A stretch of 64,000 nt of DNA from JAJFFW01 sp965263375 (GCA_965263375.1 OZ253669.1:1674001-1738000), one strand, 5' to 3'. Shown: positions 1-9,709, counted from the stretch's first letter. The notes: generated from the letters alone by a model not told the origin. Translations and numbers: made by a program.

Positions 1-1453
1 TGGAAAGACGCATAGCAAAGATCGTGTTACACTGAGAGAGTATTGTCGGATCAAGCTCGGTCGGTCGTTGTGACGATGCCCATAAAGAGACGCCGCACTT
101 TCGTCCTTCTTTTGCTATTTTAATCAATGCCTTATGGGACTGTTTTAGGTTTTCACCTGCATTTGCGGGGGCATAGCGATGGGCATCCTCGCAAACGATA
201 GCAATTGGCGCCGCCGCATTGCTCCACAGACCAAAATCATACGCTAGCCGCGCCGTCATGGATACAATCGCCTGACAGACCTCATCCGGCAGTCCCCCAA
301 GAGCAATAATGCTAATAGGTGAACCCTCAACAGGTATGCGGAACAACGCACCGAGAGTCGCCGCCATATTATCTTGCACATTCAGCGCGCCGAACATAAA
401 GGCGTAACGCGCATCCTGGCTGATGGAATAAAGACGTGTGCGCAGTCGCTTAAAGGGCCCCTTAGCATGAGGCGCGTCAACACCGCCGAGTGTCTTATCG
501 ATAAGATTTAAAAGATCAGATATACGATAAGGCGACGGCGTATTGAGTGAGAACGCCCCTTGTTCGCTCGCGCGTGCGCCGGCGCCTTGTTTAACGACAC
601 GCGTAGCACCAGTCATGTTTAGTTTTTTTGCTTTAGGAATGAGGTCGGCCAAAATTTCCAACTCTTCCTCATATCCAACCCGACCAGGAAATACGACTTC
701 CGCTAATTCGTCAAAAGTCATCATCCAAAATGGCAAGTTAAGATCGCTTGGCTCAAACCACATCGCCTTTTGGCCAAAGCAATATTTATATTCATTATAT
801 TGGTCGAATAAAACAACATGCGCCTGGTCATAGCGTTCGACAATTAACCTCAGCATCAAAGCTGTCGCATATGATTTGCCAGCGCCCGTCGCCCCAACGA
901 AAGCGCAATGCCGCGATAAAAGTTCGTCCACAGATACAATAGCTGGTATGGCTGCGTCCTGCACGACTGAACCTATCCGCATATAGCTCGGTCCTGCGGC
1001 GGAAAAAATTGCAGCGAGTTCTTTGTGGGAGGTCATATGGGCGCTGTCGCCAAGAACCGGGTAGCTAGAAATGCCGCGTTGGAAAGTGATTTTTGAACTA
1101 TCTTCAGTATTTGCTGAAAATTCGCCTATCAGTTCTAATTCAATAAAATGAGCGTCATTGCTGTCTGCGCCAGCACTAGGCGCTGGCGCGCTCATGGCGC
1201 AAATACGTCCAACCGTCATGGCTGCGCCAGTTTTGATGTTCATCAGCGCGCCAATTTGAGGACGGAATTGACGGTTCAAACCTCTATTATCAGTATTCAC
1301 CATAATGACGGCATAGGCGCCGTTGACGGAAACAACTTCGCCTATACACTCTTTTACGAGGCGCGCTTTTTTCTTTGGCGTATCGTCGGCTTCATTGACG
1401 TGCTGGGTTGCAAGGCTCGCCTTTAACATTTCGCGTTGTTGCAACGGCGTCAT
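1..1453 (-). CDS. HerA-like DUF87 ATPase (3' end beyond window)
   Basis: The reverse strand is open from an ATG at 1453 to the window edge, about 484 codons, so the C-terminus is missing. A small beta-rich N-terminal region (residues about 35-165) resembles the HAS-barrel of HerA proteins. A Walker A motif GATGAGKS lies near residue 187 and a Walker B-like strand IAIVCEDAHRY near residue 415. The visible end contains DPTILSQCNTIFAMRLS, typical of HerA/VirB4-type motor ATPases. Known HerA proteins are hexameric DNA translocases working with NurA in end resection or in defence systems. No NurA is visible here, so the substrate is unknown. The ATG directly follows the stop codon of the upstream histidine kinase (TAG then ATG), so the two are probably translationally coupled. 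The assignment to the HerA superfamily is firm; the role is not. Confidence 0.85.
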   Translation of the reverse strand, partial: MTPLQQREMLKASLATQHVNEADDTPKKKARLVKECIGEVVSVNGAYAVIMVNTDNRGLNRQFRPQIGALMNIKTGAAMTVGRICAMSAPAPSAGADSNDAHFIELELIGEFSANTEDSSKITFQRGISSYPVLGDSAHMTSHKELAAIFSAAGPSYMRIGSVVQDAAIPAIVSVDELLSRHCAFVGATGAGKSYATALMLRLIVERYDQAHVVLFDQYNEYKYCFGQKAMWFEPSDLNLPFWMMTFDELAEVVFPGRVGYEEELEILADLIPKAKKLNMTGATRVVKQGAGARASEQGAFSLNTPSPYRISDLLNLIDKTLGGVDAPHAKGPFKRLRTRLYSISQDARYAFMFGALNVQDNMAATLGALFRIPVEGSPISIIALGGLPDEVCQAIVSMTARLAYDFGLWSNAAAPIAIVCEDAHRYAPANAGENLKQSHKALIKIAKEGRKCGVSLWASSQRPTELDPTILSQCNTIFAMRLS

Positions 1454-2299
1454 CTAGCTCTCCTGTTTTTGCGGTAATACTGCGCGCATTAAGGCGCCTT
1501 TGCCGGGCTTAGTTTTCACGAGAAACTGACCGCCATGCATGTCAATCATATACTGCGCAATGGCGAGTTCGATGCCAGGCCCATCAAATGACCGCCCCAA
1601 ACCATAATGGGCGTCATCGAAAGCGCTAAGAGCTGTTTTTAGCTCTTCTTGGCTTAATCCTTCGCCAAAGTGGCGGATCGCAATTTCCGGAGCCCCGCCC
1701 TCATCCCGCGCGACGCGCGCTACAACGTTCTGGCCTTTTTGCGCCATGCGCAGCGATACACGAAGCAAATGATCAATAGCTTGGCGTAGACGGTTTTTAT
1801 CGCCCCAAATAATGATATTGTCTTCGTTCGATTGGTGTAAGTCTATTGCAACCCCAGCCGCAATTGAAGCTATTTGAAGGCGTTCAACAGCCTCGGCTAG
1901 CAATGGTTTTAAATCAACTTCTTCTTTATCTAGATAAATGTCACCATTATCGATATCAGCCGCTTCAAGCGCGGTGCTAACATGGGCTAGCAATAGATCA
2001 GCAGACTGTAGAATATATTGGGCATATTCTTCGCGTTGGGGTTGCTCTAGATTATACTCCCCCTCGTCTTTTAACATTCCTGCAAAGCCGATAATGGCGT
2101 TTAAAGGCGTTCGCAGCTCATGGTTCATATTAGCCAGAAATTCAGAACGGGCCTTAATAGAGCGCGCGGCCTCTTCTCGTGCACGCGCCGCATCTTGTTT
2201 TGCGCGATTTAAGGTTAACGCTTGGGCCGCGTTTTGCGAATAGGAAGATAACAGCCCTGCCGAGTGGCGGTTGTGGGTTTGAAAAGCGCGCATTAACAC
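1454..2299 (-). CDS. soluble histidine kinase with degenerate ATP-binding motifs
   Basis: A protein of about 280 residues without membrane segments. A coiled-coil-like N-terminus (residues 25-50) leads into a clear HisKA box, EFLANMNHELRTPLNAIIGF, with the acceptor His near residue 60. The C-terminal half has a HATPase_c layout but altered motifs: the N box reads DHLLRVS instead of NLLxNA, the G1 box reads HFGEGL instead of DxGxGI, and the G2 region reads DGPGIELAIA. The Asn and Asp that normally hold Mg-ATP therefore look lost, so kinase activity is doubtful. It may act as a phosphotransfer or scaffold protein. The first possible start is GTG at 2299; an ATG lies two codons later at 2293. 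Neither has a strong ribosome binding site. It is the leading gene of a pair with the HerA-like ATPase. Confidence 0.8.
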   Translation of the reverse strand: MLMRAFQTHNRHSAGLLSSYSQNAAQALTLNRAKQDAARAREEAARSIKARSEFLANMNHELRTPLNAIIGFAGMLKDEGEYNLEQPQREEYAQYILQSADLLLAHVSTALEAADIDNGDIYLDKEEVDLKPLLAEAVERLQIASIAAGVAIDLHQSNEDNIIIWGDKNRLRQAIDHLLRVSLRMAQKGQNVVARVARDEGGAPEIAIRHFGEGLSQEELKTALSAFDDAHYGLGRSFDGPGIELAIAQYMIDMHGGQFLVKTKPGKGALMRAVLPQKQES

Positions 2300-2472
2300 T
2301 ACTCGCGACGCGGCGACGGCCGATTTTTACCAATGTTCGCCCAAAAATATTGCTATAGCATCGCAAAATATGACGGCGCACGACCAACACTTTAGGTCGA
2401 GAAGGCCTAATGGGCCGTTAAGGAAAAAGATTGGCGTTTAATGGTGCAGAAATAATTGCTTTTTAACTAAAG

Positions 2473-4344
2473 CTACGCTTGCGCGCCCTCAGTCGTAACA
2501 TTCTTTTTGAGACTGAAATCCTCTTTGTTTTCTTTTTTGGGAGGCGCAAAACTGAGAACGATATCGCCAATTTCAGGTCTTATTGGCTTATCGCGGGAGG
2601 CGACGTAGATAACCTTTTTGCGAATGATAAAGATAATTTCCGCCGCAGTTGATGAATCTTCTTTGTATTGTTCTGGGCCGTAGGTCAAAGACAAGACTGT
2701 GCGCTGGAAAGTCCAGCCGTCGTCATGACGTCGCAATAATGTGTCAAGCGGCAGCCCCGAATGTAGGAACGTGCGTCCTTGAAGCGTAAAAGATAGAGCA
2801 CGTTTGTCTTCTTCTTCTTTGCCGCGGGCATTAATCTGATATATTGCCGCACGGCCAAGTTCCGGGGCAAGGTCTGTACAAACAAGCGCATTGTGGGCTT
2901 CATTCGGACCAACAGCGAGCAGAACGCCATAGCGATTTAGGTCTAAATGATGCTCGGTCACTTCAGATAAAATTTCTCCGTGATATGTGTCCACATCGCA
3001 AAGCCGGGCGTTTCGCAAAGACCGCCAGCTGGTATCAGCGATGGTTACAGGGATCTCCATTTCTTTTAATTTTAACGCTAGGGCCGTCGACCATAGGTTG
3101 GCGCCGACAATTAACACGCCGGGCTTTTCTGTGGAGGCAAGCCCCAACGCTTTTGCCAGCGGACCAATTGTAAACCCATGCAAAATTACTGTGGCGAAGA
3201 CCATGGCGAATGCGAGAGGAATCAATTGGGCGCCGTCAATATAACCTTTTTCAGCAAGCTGTGCCCCAAAGAAACTAGAAACCGCTACGGCGACAATTCC
3301 CCGAGGAGCGATCCACCCCACCAATAACCGATCGCGCCAGTCTAGCCCTGCCCCGATTGTAGAAAGGAAAATTGTAACTGGCCGTACCACAAACAGCATC
3401 GCTGCGATAAAGGCGAATGCCCGTATATCCAGGCTTGATATAGTCTCCCAGGTTAAATTGGCGGTTAGTATAATAAATACGCCTGAGACAAGCAGAACCG
3501 TAATATTCTCTTTAAAATGGCGCAGATCGCCAATACTTGCCAAACGCGCATTCGCCAGCGTGACCCCCATTGCCGTCACCGCGAGCAATCCAGCCTCGTG
3601 CTGTAAAATATTGGCGATTTCAAAGCAGGCGATCACCGCTACCAAAAGAATTGGGGGTTTTAAATATTCCGGCACATATCCCCGCCGAAAAGTTGACGCA
3701 ATGGCGCCTCCAAACGCAAAGCCCAAAGCGCCCGCTAGAAGCGAAGCAATTGCAAGCGAAGCGATGATTTGCACCGCACCGCCGCTGTAGTCATGCGTTA
3801 CAACCTCATAAACGAGAACAGCCGCCAGCGCGCCGACGGGATCGTTAATGATCCCCTCCCACTTTAGTAAGGTCGCTGGGCGTTGATTAAGTTTTGATTG
3901 ACGCAATAAAGGAATGATGACCGTCGGTCCGGTGACGATCATCACGCCTGCAAAAAGTATCGCGACAGGCCAAGAAAGACCGGCAATATAATAAGCGGCC
4001 AGAGCGCCGAGCGCCCAGGCGATCGGCGCCCCAGGAAAGACAAGCCTTCTTAGCCCCTTTGTAAGGCCGCGTAATTCTGAAAAGTTTAGGGTTAGTCCGC
4101 CTTCAAATAGAATAACGGCGACGGCGATCGCAATCATCGGGCGATAAAAGTCGCCAAACATTACCTCTAATGGGGCAACGCCAGGGATGGGTTCAACCGG
4201 TCGTAAAATACCAAAGACAGGACCGGCTAAGATCCCTGCAATCGCCATTAAAACAATTGCGGGCAAATTAAAACGCCAAGCCAGCCATTGAGCGCCAATA
4301 CCAATGACCCCAATAATGGCGATGAGTAGTACGATATTGTCCAT
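2473..4344 (-). CDS. CPA1-type Na+/H+ antiporter with C-terminal RCK/TrkA-like region
   Basis: An integral membrane cation:proton antiporter of about 623 residues. The first 400 residues hold about 12 hydrophobic segments, including a GPTVIIPLLRQ stretch and an INDPVGALAAV stretch typical of the ion-binding core of NhaP-type CPA1 exchangers. After residue 410 a soluble domain begins with KPGVLIVGANLWSTALALKL, a Rossmann-like start resembling TrkA-N/RCK domains, which in relatives sense nucleotides and gate transport. I chose ATG at 4344, which begins directly with the first hydrophobic helix, over a GTG nine codons upstream. The gene stands alone: the neighbouring oxygenase is on the same strand but 147 bp upstream. 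Ion specificity (Na+, K+ or Li+) cannot be read from sequence. Confidence 0.88.
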   Translation of the reverse strand: MDNIVLLIAIIGVIGIGAQWLAWRFNLPAIVLMAIAGILAGPVFGILRPVEPIPGVAPLEVMFGDFYRPMIAIAVAVILFEGGLTLNFSELRGLTKGLRRLVFPGAPIAWALGALAAYYIAGLSWPVAILFAGVMIVTGPTVIIPLLRQSKLNQRPATLLKWEGIINDPVGALAAVLVYEVVTHDYSGGAVQIIASLAIASLLAGALGFAFGGAIASTFRRGYVPEYLKPPILLVAVIACFEIANILQHEAGLLAVTAMGVTLANARLASIGDLRHFKENITVLLVSGVFIILTANLTWETISSLDIRAFAFIAAMLFVVRPVTIFLSTIGAGLDWRDRLLVGWIAPRGIVAVAVSSFFGAQLAEKGYIDGAQLIPLAFAMVFATVILHGFTIGPLAKALGLASTEKPGVLIVGANLWSTALALKLKEMEIPVTIADTSWRSLRNARLCDVDTYHGEILSEVTEHHLDLNRYGVLLAVGPNEAHNALVCTDLAPELGRAAIYQINARGKEEEDKRALSFTLQGRTFLHSGLPLDTLLRRHDDGWTFQRTVLSLTYGPEQYKEDSSTAAEIIFIIRKKVIYVASRDKPIRPEIGDIVLSFAPPKKENKEDFSLKKNVTTEGAQA

Positions 4345-4491
4345 GAGGCGAGCATAGCCGCTGCGCACCACAAAATGCTATATCGCTTGGCAGTGGTTTA
4401 TTGAGCCGCCCCCAGGCAAATCCTGTTTAGTGCGATCAATATCTGCAGTTTCTGAAAAAAGAAAAGCCGTGCTGTCTCTGCTAACTTAGAC

Positions 4492-5124
4492 TTAGCTACG
4501 TTTACCCTCAAAGGGATTGAGTTTTTTCAATAGGTATTGAAGGCCGCCTCTTTTTTCTTTTCGGTCAAGTTCTTCCTGGCTTGTCAAAAAGGTTGTTTGC
4601 ACAACGTAACGTTCCCCAGCAAATGACGGATGTCCATGCCAGCTTGTTTCAGAGCGTGCAAAGGCAAATACATTACCAGCGATGGGAGAAACTTCTTCGG
4701 CAAAATCATTCATATCTTGATTGCCATTTAAGGCGCGTATTGCGCCGCCTTCCTTGGCGTCCCACGTCTCGTTTAGATAAATCAGCATGGTGCAAATCTT
4801 GGAGACGCTGTCGTTATGAATGCGGCCATCGCCATGTTTTGACAGTTTGCGCACAGTAATCATGCGGGGCTTGTCCAAAAGATCGAGATTAAGCTTGTCA
4901 GAGAGCACCTTTGCTAATTGCGGTGATTGAAGGTCTTTGACGAGTTCCCCAAATTGCCCTCTTGCCTCTAATTTGGATAACGGCAAATACCCAGTTTTTG
5001 TGATTGCTGGATAATCGGCGCGCACGGCCGCTGCGTCTTCCTGTTCAAGAGCGCCAGTCGCGGAAATATAAGTGAACGGCTTTGTTCGTGTTTCGGCTTG
5101 GGCAATAGCGTCGAAATTCAACAT
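4492..5124 (-). CDS. 2OG-Fe(II) oxygenase, prolyl-4-hydroxylase-like
   Basis: A 210-residue cytosolic protein with the double-stranded beta-helix pattern of the 2-oxoglutarate/Fe(II) dioxygenase superfamily. The facial triad is visible as HND (residues about 97-99, in GDGRIHNDSVSK) and a distal His in ETSWHGHPSFAGERYVVQ, where the Arg would bind 2-oxoglutarate. The strand with MLIYLNETWDAKEGGAIRAL corresponds to the YLN..W...GG core common in PiuC/P4Hc proteins. The substrate is unknown. No operon partner is evident: prpC lies 233 bp upstream and the antiporter 147 bp downstream. Confidence 0.82.
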   Translation of the reverse strand: MLNFDAIAQAETRTKPFTYISATGALEQEDAAAVRADYPAITKTGYLPLSKLEARGQFGELVKDLQSPQLAKVLSDKLNLDLLDKPRMITVRKLSKHGDGRIHNDSVSKICTMLIYLNETWDAKEGGAIRALNGNQDMNDFAEEVSPIAGNVFAFARSETSWHGHPSFAGERYVVQTTFLTSQEELDRKEKRGGLQYLLKKLNPFEGKRS

Positions 5125-5297
5125 AACAGCGTACTTAATTTGGTGATGCTTTGAATGAGATTTTGTCGAGCGAATAAAATCGCTAATACATTCTTATGTC
5201 AATAGCGACTATCCAACCTGTGCAATTGGCTCATTTCCGTTTTGGCCATGGGAGATAGCCGGTATATAATCAGTACTAAGATATAATAAGAAGTGAT

Positions 5298-5332
5298 AAA
5301 AAAAGCCGGCGCGAAACAATCGCAGCCGGCTT
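5298..5332 (-). terminator. intrinsic terminator of the prp operon
   Basis: Read on the reverse strand, an AAGCCGGC arm at 5325-5332 pairs with GCCGGCTT at 5303-5310. A further GCG/CGC pair extends the stem inward, and seven T residues follow. It sits 25 bp past the prpC stop codon and therefore closes the methylcitrate operon. Confidence 0.85.
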
Positions 5333-5357
5333 CCACACTTTAGATCTTAAAGATCAG

Positions 5358-6491
5358 CTAGCGTGCCGAAATAGCGGTAACATCGCGCTGCGCTTCGCCA
5401 TTATAGTTCGATAATGGACGGATCAATTTGTTGTCAGCCAATTGCTCCATCACATGAGCAGTCCAGCCGGTGATGCGGCTGATCACGAAAATTGGCGTAA
5501 ACATTGGGATTTCAAAGCCCATCAGGTAATATGCGGGGCCCGCTGGGAAGTCGAGGTTTGGATAGATGTTTTTCTCAGCGACCATAGTCTCGTCGAGAAT
5601 TTTTGACATCTCCCAATATTTCTTCGCTTCGTCACTGCCAATGACGTCAACCATCTTTTTATAGGCTTCGGTCATGCTTGGCACGCGGCTATCACCAGAG
5701 CGGTAAACGCGGTGACCAAAGCCCATGATTTTTTTCTTCGTTGCAAGCGCATCTAGCATCCAGTCGCGAGCATTTCCTGGCTCGCCAACCTCTTTAAGCA
5801 TATGCATAACAGCTTCGTTGGCGCCGCCATGGAGCGGCCCTTTCAATGAACCGATGGCGCCCGTAATAGACGAATAAATATCTGAAGTGGACGATGCAAT
5901 TGTCCGTGCTGTAAATGTTGACGCATTAAAAGAATGTTCCGCATAGAGCGTCATTGAAATGTCAAAGCATTTGATGACTTCTGAGGCTGGCACTTCGCCA
6001 AAGCACATGTGGAAGAAGTTTTCTGAGAACGCCAAATCATCCGTAGGCGCAATTGGGTCTTTGCCATTGCGCAGACGGAAATCAGCCGCAACAATTTGCG
6101 GAATCTTCGCGTACATGCGAATAGCTTTTGCGTAAAGTCCTTCAGGTGAGGAATCTTCTGTTGTGTCGTCTTCCTGACCAAGAAAGCTAACAGCTGTACG
6201 CAGCGTATCCATTGGGTGGGCTTTTTTATTGAATTTAGCCATCACCTCTAAAAGTTCTGGGGAAAGCCCGCGCTCTGCTTTTTCCGCTGCATTAAATGCG
6301 TCAAGCTCAGCTTGGGTTGGTAATTGTTTGTTCCAGATCAGATATGCGGTTTCTTCAAACCGGCATTGTGTAGCGAGATCTTGCACTTTGTAACCACGAT
6401 AGGTCAGTGAATTGATCTCTGGCATCACTTTGGAAACTGCGGTGTCGTCGGCTAAAACACCGGCTAGACCGTATTTTACTTCTTCGCTCAT
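5358..6491 (-). CDS. prpC: 2-methylcitrate synthase / citrate synthase
   Basis: Type II citrate synthase fold enzyme of 377 residues. It condenses propionyl-CoA (or acetyl-CoA) with oxaloacetate. Visible signatures are HGGANEAVMHM and MGFGHRVYRSGD, containing the two catalytic histidines, and NLDFPAGPAYYLMG with the catalytic Asp. The length matches 2-methylcitrate synthases (about 375) rather than the larger TCA enzyme (about 430). Position next to prpB and prpD supports the propionate role. Start chosen at ATG 6491 because an AAGGAG ribosome binding site lies just upstream; the longer open frame lacks one. It is the last gene before the terminator at 5298-5332. Citrate synthase activity as a side function cannot be excluded. 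Confidence 0.93.
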   Translation of the reverse strand: MSEEVKYGLAGVLADDTAVSKVMPEINSLTYRGYKVQDLATQCRFEETAYLIWNKQLPTQAELDAFNAAEKAERGLSPELLEVMAKFNKKAHPMDTLRTAVSFLGQEDDTTEDSSPEGLYAKAIRMYAKIPQIVAADFRLRNGKDPIAPTDDLAFSENFFHMCFGEVPASEVIKCFDISMTLYAEHSFNASTFTARTIASSTSDIYSSITGAIGSLKGPLHGGANEAVMHMLKEVGEPGNARDWMLDALATKKKIMGFGHRVYRSGDSRVPSMTEAYKKMVDVIGSDEAKKYWEMSKILDETMVAEKNIYPNLDFPAGPAYYLMGFEIPMFTPIFVISRITGWTAHVMEQLADNKLIRPLSNYNGEAQRDVTAISAR

Positions 6492-6562
6492 AAGGGCATC
6501 TCCTTGCTTATCTAGCATGCGCCGCAAATCCAGTGTAACTAAACGGCGCTAGTCGGCTCAAT

Positions 6563-7474
6563 TTATTCCGTTGGCGTGTCAACAACCTGGAAATTGAAAA
6601 TACTATCGTCGAATTGGTTGTACTCTTCATAGCGCAGCAGATCATAAAGATCGCGGCGATGTTGCATTTCGTCTAATATGCCGTTTTGATCACCATCGGC
6701 GAGGATGCGATCAAGACCTCGGTCGCAGGCGCCCATGGCAAGGCGCAGTGTCGTCACTGGATAGATGACGACATTAAATCCAAGATCTACCAATTCTTTT
6801 TTATTCAGCAGGCGGGACTTACCAAATTCTGTCATGTTTGCAAGAATTGGAACGTCAATCGCTTTACGCACCGCTTCAAACTCTTCAATGCTCTTCATCG
6901 CTTCAGGGAAGATCATATCAGCCCCAGCGTCTACATAAGCTTTCATGCGGTCGATAGATTGATCAAGCCCTTCAACGGCGCGCGCATCGCTGCGTGCGAT
7001 CAAGACAAAATTAGGATCACGTTTTGCGTCAGAAGCCGCGCGCACCCTTTGTGTCATCACATCGGTTGAAACAATTTCTTTACCGTCAAGGTGGCCGCAT
7101 CGTTTAGGCATCACCTGATCTTCGATATGGCAACCGGCAAGTCCCGCGTCTTCCATCATCATAATGGTGCGCGCAGCGGACATTGGCTCGCCAAAACCTG
7201 TATCAATGTCGATAAAGGCGGGCAGATCACTAACGCGGGCGATTTGTCGTCCCCGCTCGACGAATTCTGTTAATGTTGCAATTCCAATATCAGGCAAACA
7301 TAAATCCGCCGCCATTACGGCGCCAGAAATGTAAATCCCCTCAAACCCTTTACGCTCAATCATTTGCGCACAGAGCGGGTTAAATGCACCGGGAAACTGC
7401 ATCAATTTCCCGGATGCTAAGCCTTCGCGGAAGGCGGCTCGTTTTTCCGCCGCAGTTTTTTTCGTAAAGAGCAT
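6563..7474 (-). CDS. prpB: methylisocitrate lyase
   Basis: Member of the isocitrate lyase/PEP mutase superfamily, 303 residues. It cleaves 2-methylisocitrate to pyruvate and succinate, the last step of the methylcitrate cycle. The catalytic loop PKRCGHLDGK carries the conserved Cys. DIDTGFGEP and HIEDQVMPKRCG are the metal- and substrate-binding segments, and LIARSDARAVEGLD and PEAMKSIEEF match the family. Start at ATG 7474 is preceded by GGAGG at the right spacing; a longer frame would add 17 residues without support. It lies 71 bp upstream of prpC and 161 bp downstream of the VOC gene. Confidence 0.94.
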   Translation of the reverse strand: MLFTKKTAAEKRAAFREGLASGKLMQFPGAFNPLCAQMIERKGFEGIYISGAVMAADLCLPDIGIATLTEFVERGRQIARVSDLPAFIDIDTGFGEPMSAARTIMMMEDAGLAGCHIEDQVMPKRCGHLDGKEIVSTDVMTQRVRAASDAKRDPNFVLIARSDARAVEGLDQSIDRMKAYVDAGADMIFPEAMKSIEEFEAVRKAIDVPILANMTEFGKSRLLNKKELVDLGFNVVIYPVTTLRLAMGACDRGLDRILADGDQNGILDEMQHRRDLYDLLRYEEYNQFDDSIFNFQVVDTPTE

Positions 7475-7635
7475 GTATGTGCCTCCGTTCGTCTTTTGAG
7501 TTTGGGATAAAACCCCATTATTCATTGACGTGCTTTACAAGCTGCCCCCAACATCATGGGAACGCACAGTATTATCGACGGCAAATTATAGTTCACTAGG
7601 CTCTTACTTCCGTGCGGCGAAAGTTAATAATTTTA

Positions 7636-8016
7636 TTAACCACCCATACAGAAGAAATTTAGTTTATTGCCGTCTAAATCGCGGACATACCCACAGTGAA
7701 GCATGCCGCCTAAACGTGGCCCCGCCTCGCCTTCGCAAGTCGCGCCAAGTGAGATGGCTTTTTCATATAGCGACTTGACTTGCTCAGGGTCTTTCGCGGC
7801 GATTGCCGCCATATTGCCGTTGCCTGGTGAGGCTTCCTCACCATTCCATGGGGAGCCGACAAGAAACATCGGCGCGCCCATTTCTGTTCCAAACCCGATC
7901 ATTTTGCCATCGGGACGTTGAAATATTTCTTTGACGCCTAACTCAGCAAATAACTCAGCATAAAACTTACGCGCACGCTCTATGTCATTAGTGCCAATTG
8001 TAGAATAAGCGATCAT
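7636..8016 (-). CDS. VOC (glyoxalase/bleomycin-resistance fold) family protein
   Basis: A 126-residue protein with the paired beta-alpha-beta-beta-beta modules of the vicinal-oxygen-chelate family: MIAYSTIGTNDIERARKFYAELF at the start and GYVRDLDGNKLNFFCMG at the end. The usual first metal-ligand His is replaced (IAYSTIG), so it belongs to a subgroup whose metal use is uncertain. It lies between prpD and prpB on the same strand, 33 bp after prpD, suggesting co-transcription. A methylmalonyl-CoA epimerase-like role would fit propionate metabolism, but the sequence is closer to general glyoxalase-like proteins, so the function stays open. Confidence 0.85.
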   Translation of the reverse strand: MIAYSTIGTNDIERARKFYAELFAELGVKEIFQRPDGKMIGFGTEMGAPMFLVGSPWNGEEASPGNGNMAAIAAKDPEQVKSLYEKAISLGATCEGEAGPRLGGMLHCGYVRDLDGNKLNFFCMGG

Positions 8017-8049
8017 AGTTCTTCCTTCCTCGAAAATAAAACGAGGGGG

Positions 8050-9582
8050 CTAGAAAATCCCCTCAGCTTTATTCTCCTCTAAAAATCCTTGTGGCGCGAC
8101 AGGATTTAGCTGAAGGATTTGGTCAGCAGAAAGGTTCGGCAAATCTTGGACGAGGTCTAAGAAGCGCGCGCTTTCTGTTGGATCTAAAATTCCATCAGTC
8201 AATGTTTTGAATTTATTGACATATTCTGGGCGTGTGAAGGGCCGCGCGCCTAATGGGTGAGCGTTAGCGATGCCAAGTTCGTCTTCAATAACGGAACCAT
8301 CTTCCATCGTCACAACTACGCGAGCGCCAAACGCTTTCTCATTCGGGTCGTGAGAGTGATAGCGGCGTGTCCATTCTGGGTCTTCAATCGTTGAAATCTT
8401 GTGCCACAAACGCACCGTATCTTCGCGCTGAGCGCGTTCTGGGGCATATGATCGAACATGGTGCCATTCACCGTCCTGAAGAGCGACAGCAAAGATATAC
8501 ATGATTGAGTGATCAAGGGTCTCACGCGAGGCGTTCGGGTCCATTTTTTGTGGATCGCCAGAACCGGTGCCAATCACATAATGTGTATGGTGAGATGTGT
8601 GTAGTACGATCGACTTAACTTTATCGAAATCGCCAATTTCTTTACCCATCCGGAAAGCAAGGTCGATTAGCGCCTGGCTTTGATATTCAGCGGAATGCTC
8701 TTTTGTATAGGTATCCAAAATTGCGCGCTTAGCTTCACCAGCGCCAGGCAGCGGAACGCTATAGGCTGGTGCGTATGGGCTATCGCCTTTATCGCGCGCC
8801 GTGCGGCCGTTTAGAATAAAGGAGATGACACTGTCTTCGCCTTCATAGATTGGGCTAGGCGCGCCCTCGCCCCGCATACAGCGGTCAACGGCTTCAATCG
8901 CTAGTTTTCCTGCGTAAGCTGGCGCAAAAGCTTTCCAAGAAGAAATCTCGCCCTTACGTGATTGACGTGTCGTAACAGTCGTATGCAGACCTTGTTGAAC
9001 GGCCTGATAAATCGTTTCCGTATCAAGACCAAGAAGTGAGCCAACACCAGCGGATGCTGAAGGGCCAATGTGAGCAATATGGTCAATTTTATGCTCGTGT
9101 AAGCAGATGCCTTTGACAAGGTTTACTTGGATTTCATAGCCAGTCGCGATGCCGCGAATTAGATCCGCGCCATTTTTGCCACACTGTTGGGCGACAGCTA
9201 AGATTGGCGGAATGTTATCGCCAGGATGCGAATAATCAGCCGCCAAAAAAGTGTCATGAAAGTCTAACTCACGAACCGCTGTACCATTCGCCCAAGCGGC
9301 CCATTCTGCACAAACTGTTTGATCAGCTGGCAAACCGAATAGACTAGCGCCGCCAGTACGTGGATGGGCATATGCCATCGCGCGGGCTGATTTAATTGGG
9401 CCACGGTTTAAAGACGCAATACCAACAGAAGCATTGTCGATAATGCGGTTAATAATCATGTCGATGACGTCTTCTTCGACGGCGACAGGATCAGCGGCGA
9501 CCGAAGCGATTTTCCACGCTAACTGGTCTTCTCTCTTAAGGTCATCTTTAGAACGATGCGCGCGCACTTCATGGGTGATCAT
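8050..9582 (-). CDS. prpD: 2-methylcitrate dehydratase (MmgE/PrpD family)
   Basis: A 510-residue MmgE/PrpD protein, the cofactor-free dehydratase that converts 2-methylcitrate to 2-methyl-cis-aconitate. Recognisable segments are the N-terminal NRIIDNASVGIASLNRGP, the LDFHDTFLAADYSHPGDNIPPI active-site region and the SSWKAFAPAYAGKLAIEAV segment. A moderately purine-rich TTAGAAGACG.. AGGAGGAAAG leader precedes the ATG at 9582. First gene of the prp operon (prpD, VOC, prpB, prpC). It is divergently oriented to the oxygenase at 9958, with two short dyads in the shared upstream region. Confidence 0.93.
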   Translation of the reverse strand: MITHEVRAHRSKDDLKREDQLAWKIASVAADPVAVEEDVIDMIINRIIDNASVGIASLNRGPIKSARAMAYAHPRTGGASLFGLPADQTVCAEWAAWANGTAVRELDFHDTFLAADYSHPGDNIPPILAVAQQCGKNGADLIRGIATGYEIQVNLVKGICLHEHKIDHIAHIGPSASAGVGSLLGLDTETIYQAVQQGLHTTVTTRQSRKGEISSWKAFAPAYAGKLAIEAVDRCMRGEGAPSPIYEGEDSVISFILNGRTARDKGDSPYAPAYSVPLPGAGEAKRAILDTYTKEHSAEYQSQALIDLAFRMGKEIGDFDKVKSIVLHTSHHTHYVIGTGSGDPQKMDPNASRETLDHSIMYIFAVALQDGEWHHVRSYAPERAQREDTVRLWHKISTIEDPEWTRRYHSHDPNEKAFGARVVVTMEDGSVIEDELGIANAHPLGARPFTRPEYVNKFKTLTDGILDPTESARFLDLVQDLPNLSADQILQLNPVAPQGFLEENKAEGIF

Positions 9583-9709
9583 AATCTTTCCTCCTCATTA
9601 GAAGACGCCAGGACAAATTGTCCGATCCAACTTGAAATCTTCGCGCATCCTATACAGCACCTTATTTCCAAAATCTGGCGTCAAATCGCCTCCGGAAAAC
9701 TAATTATTG

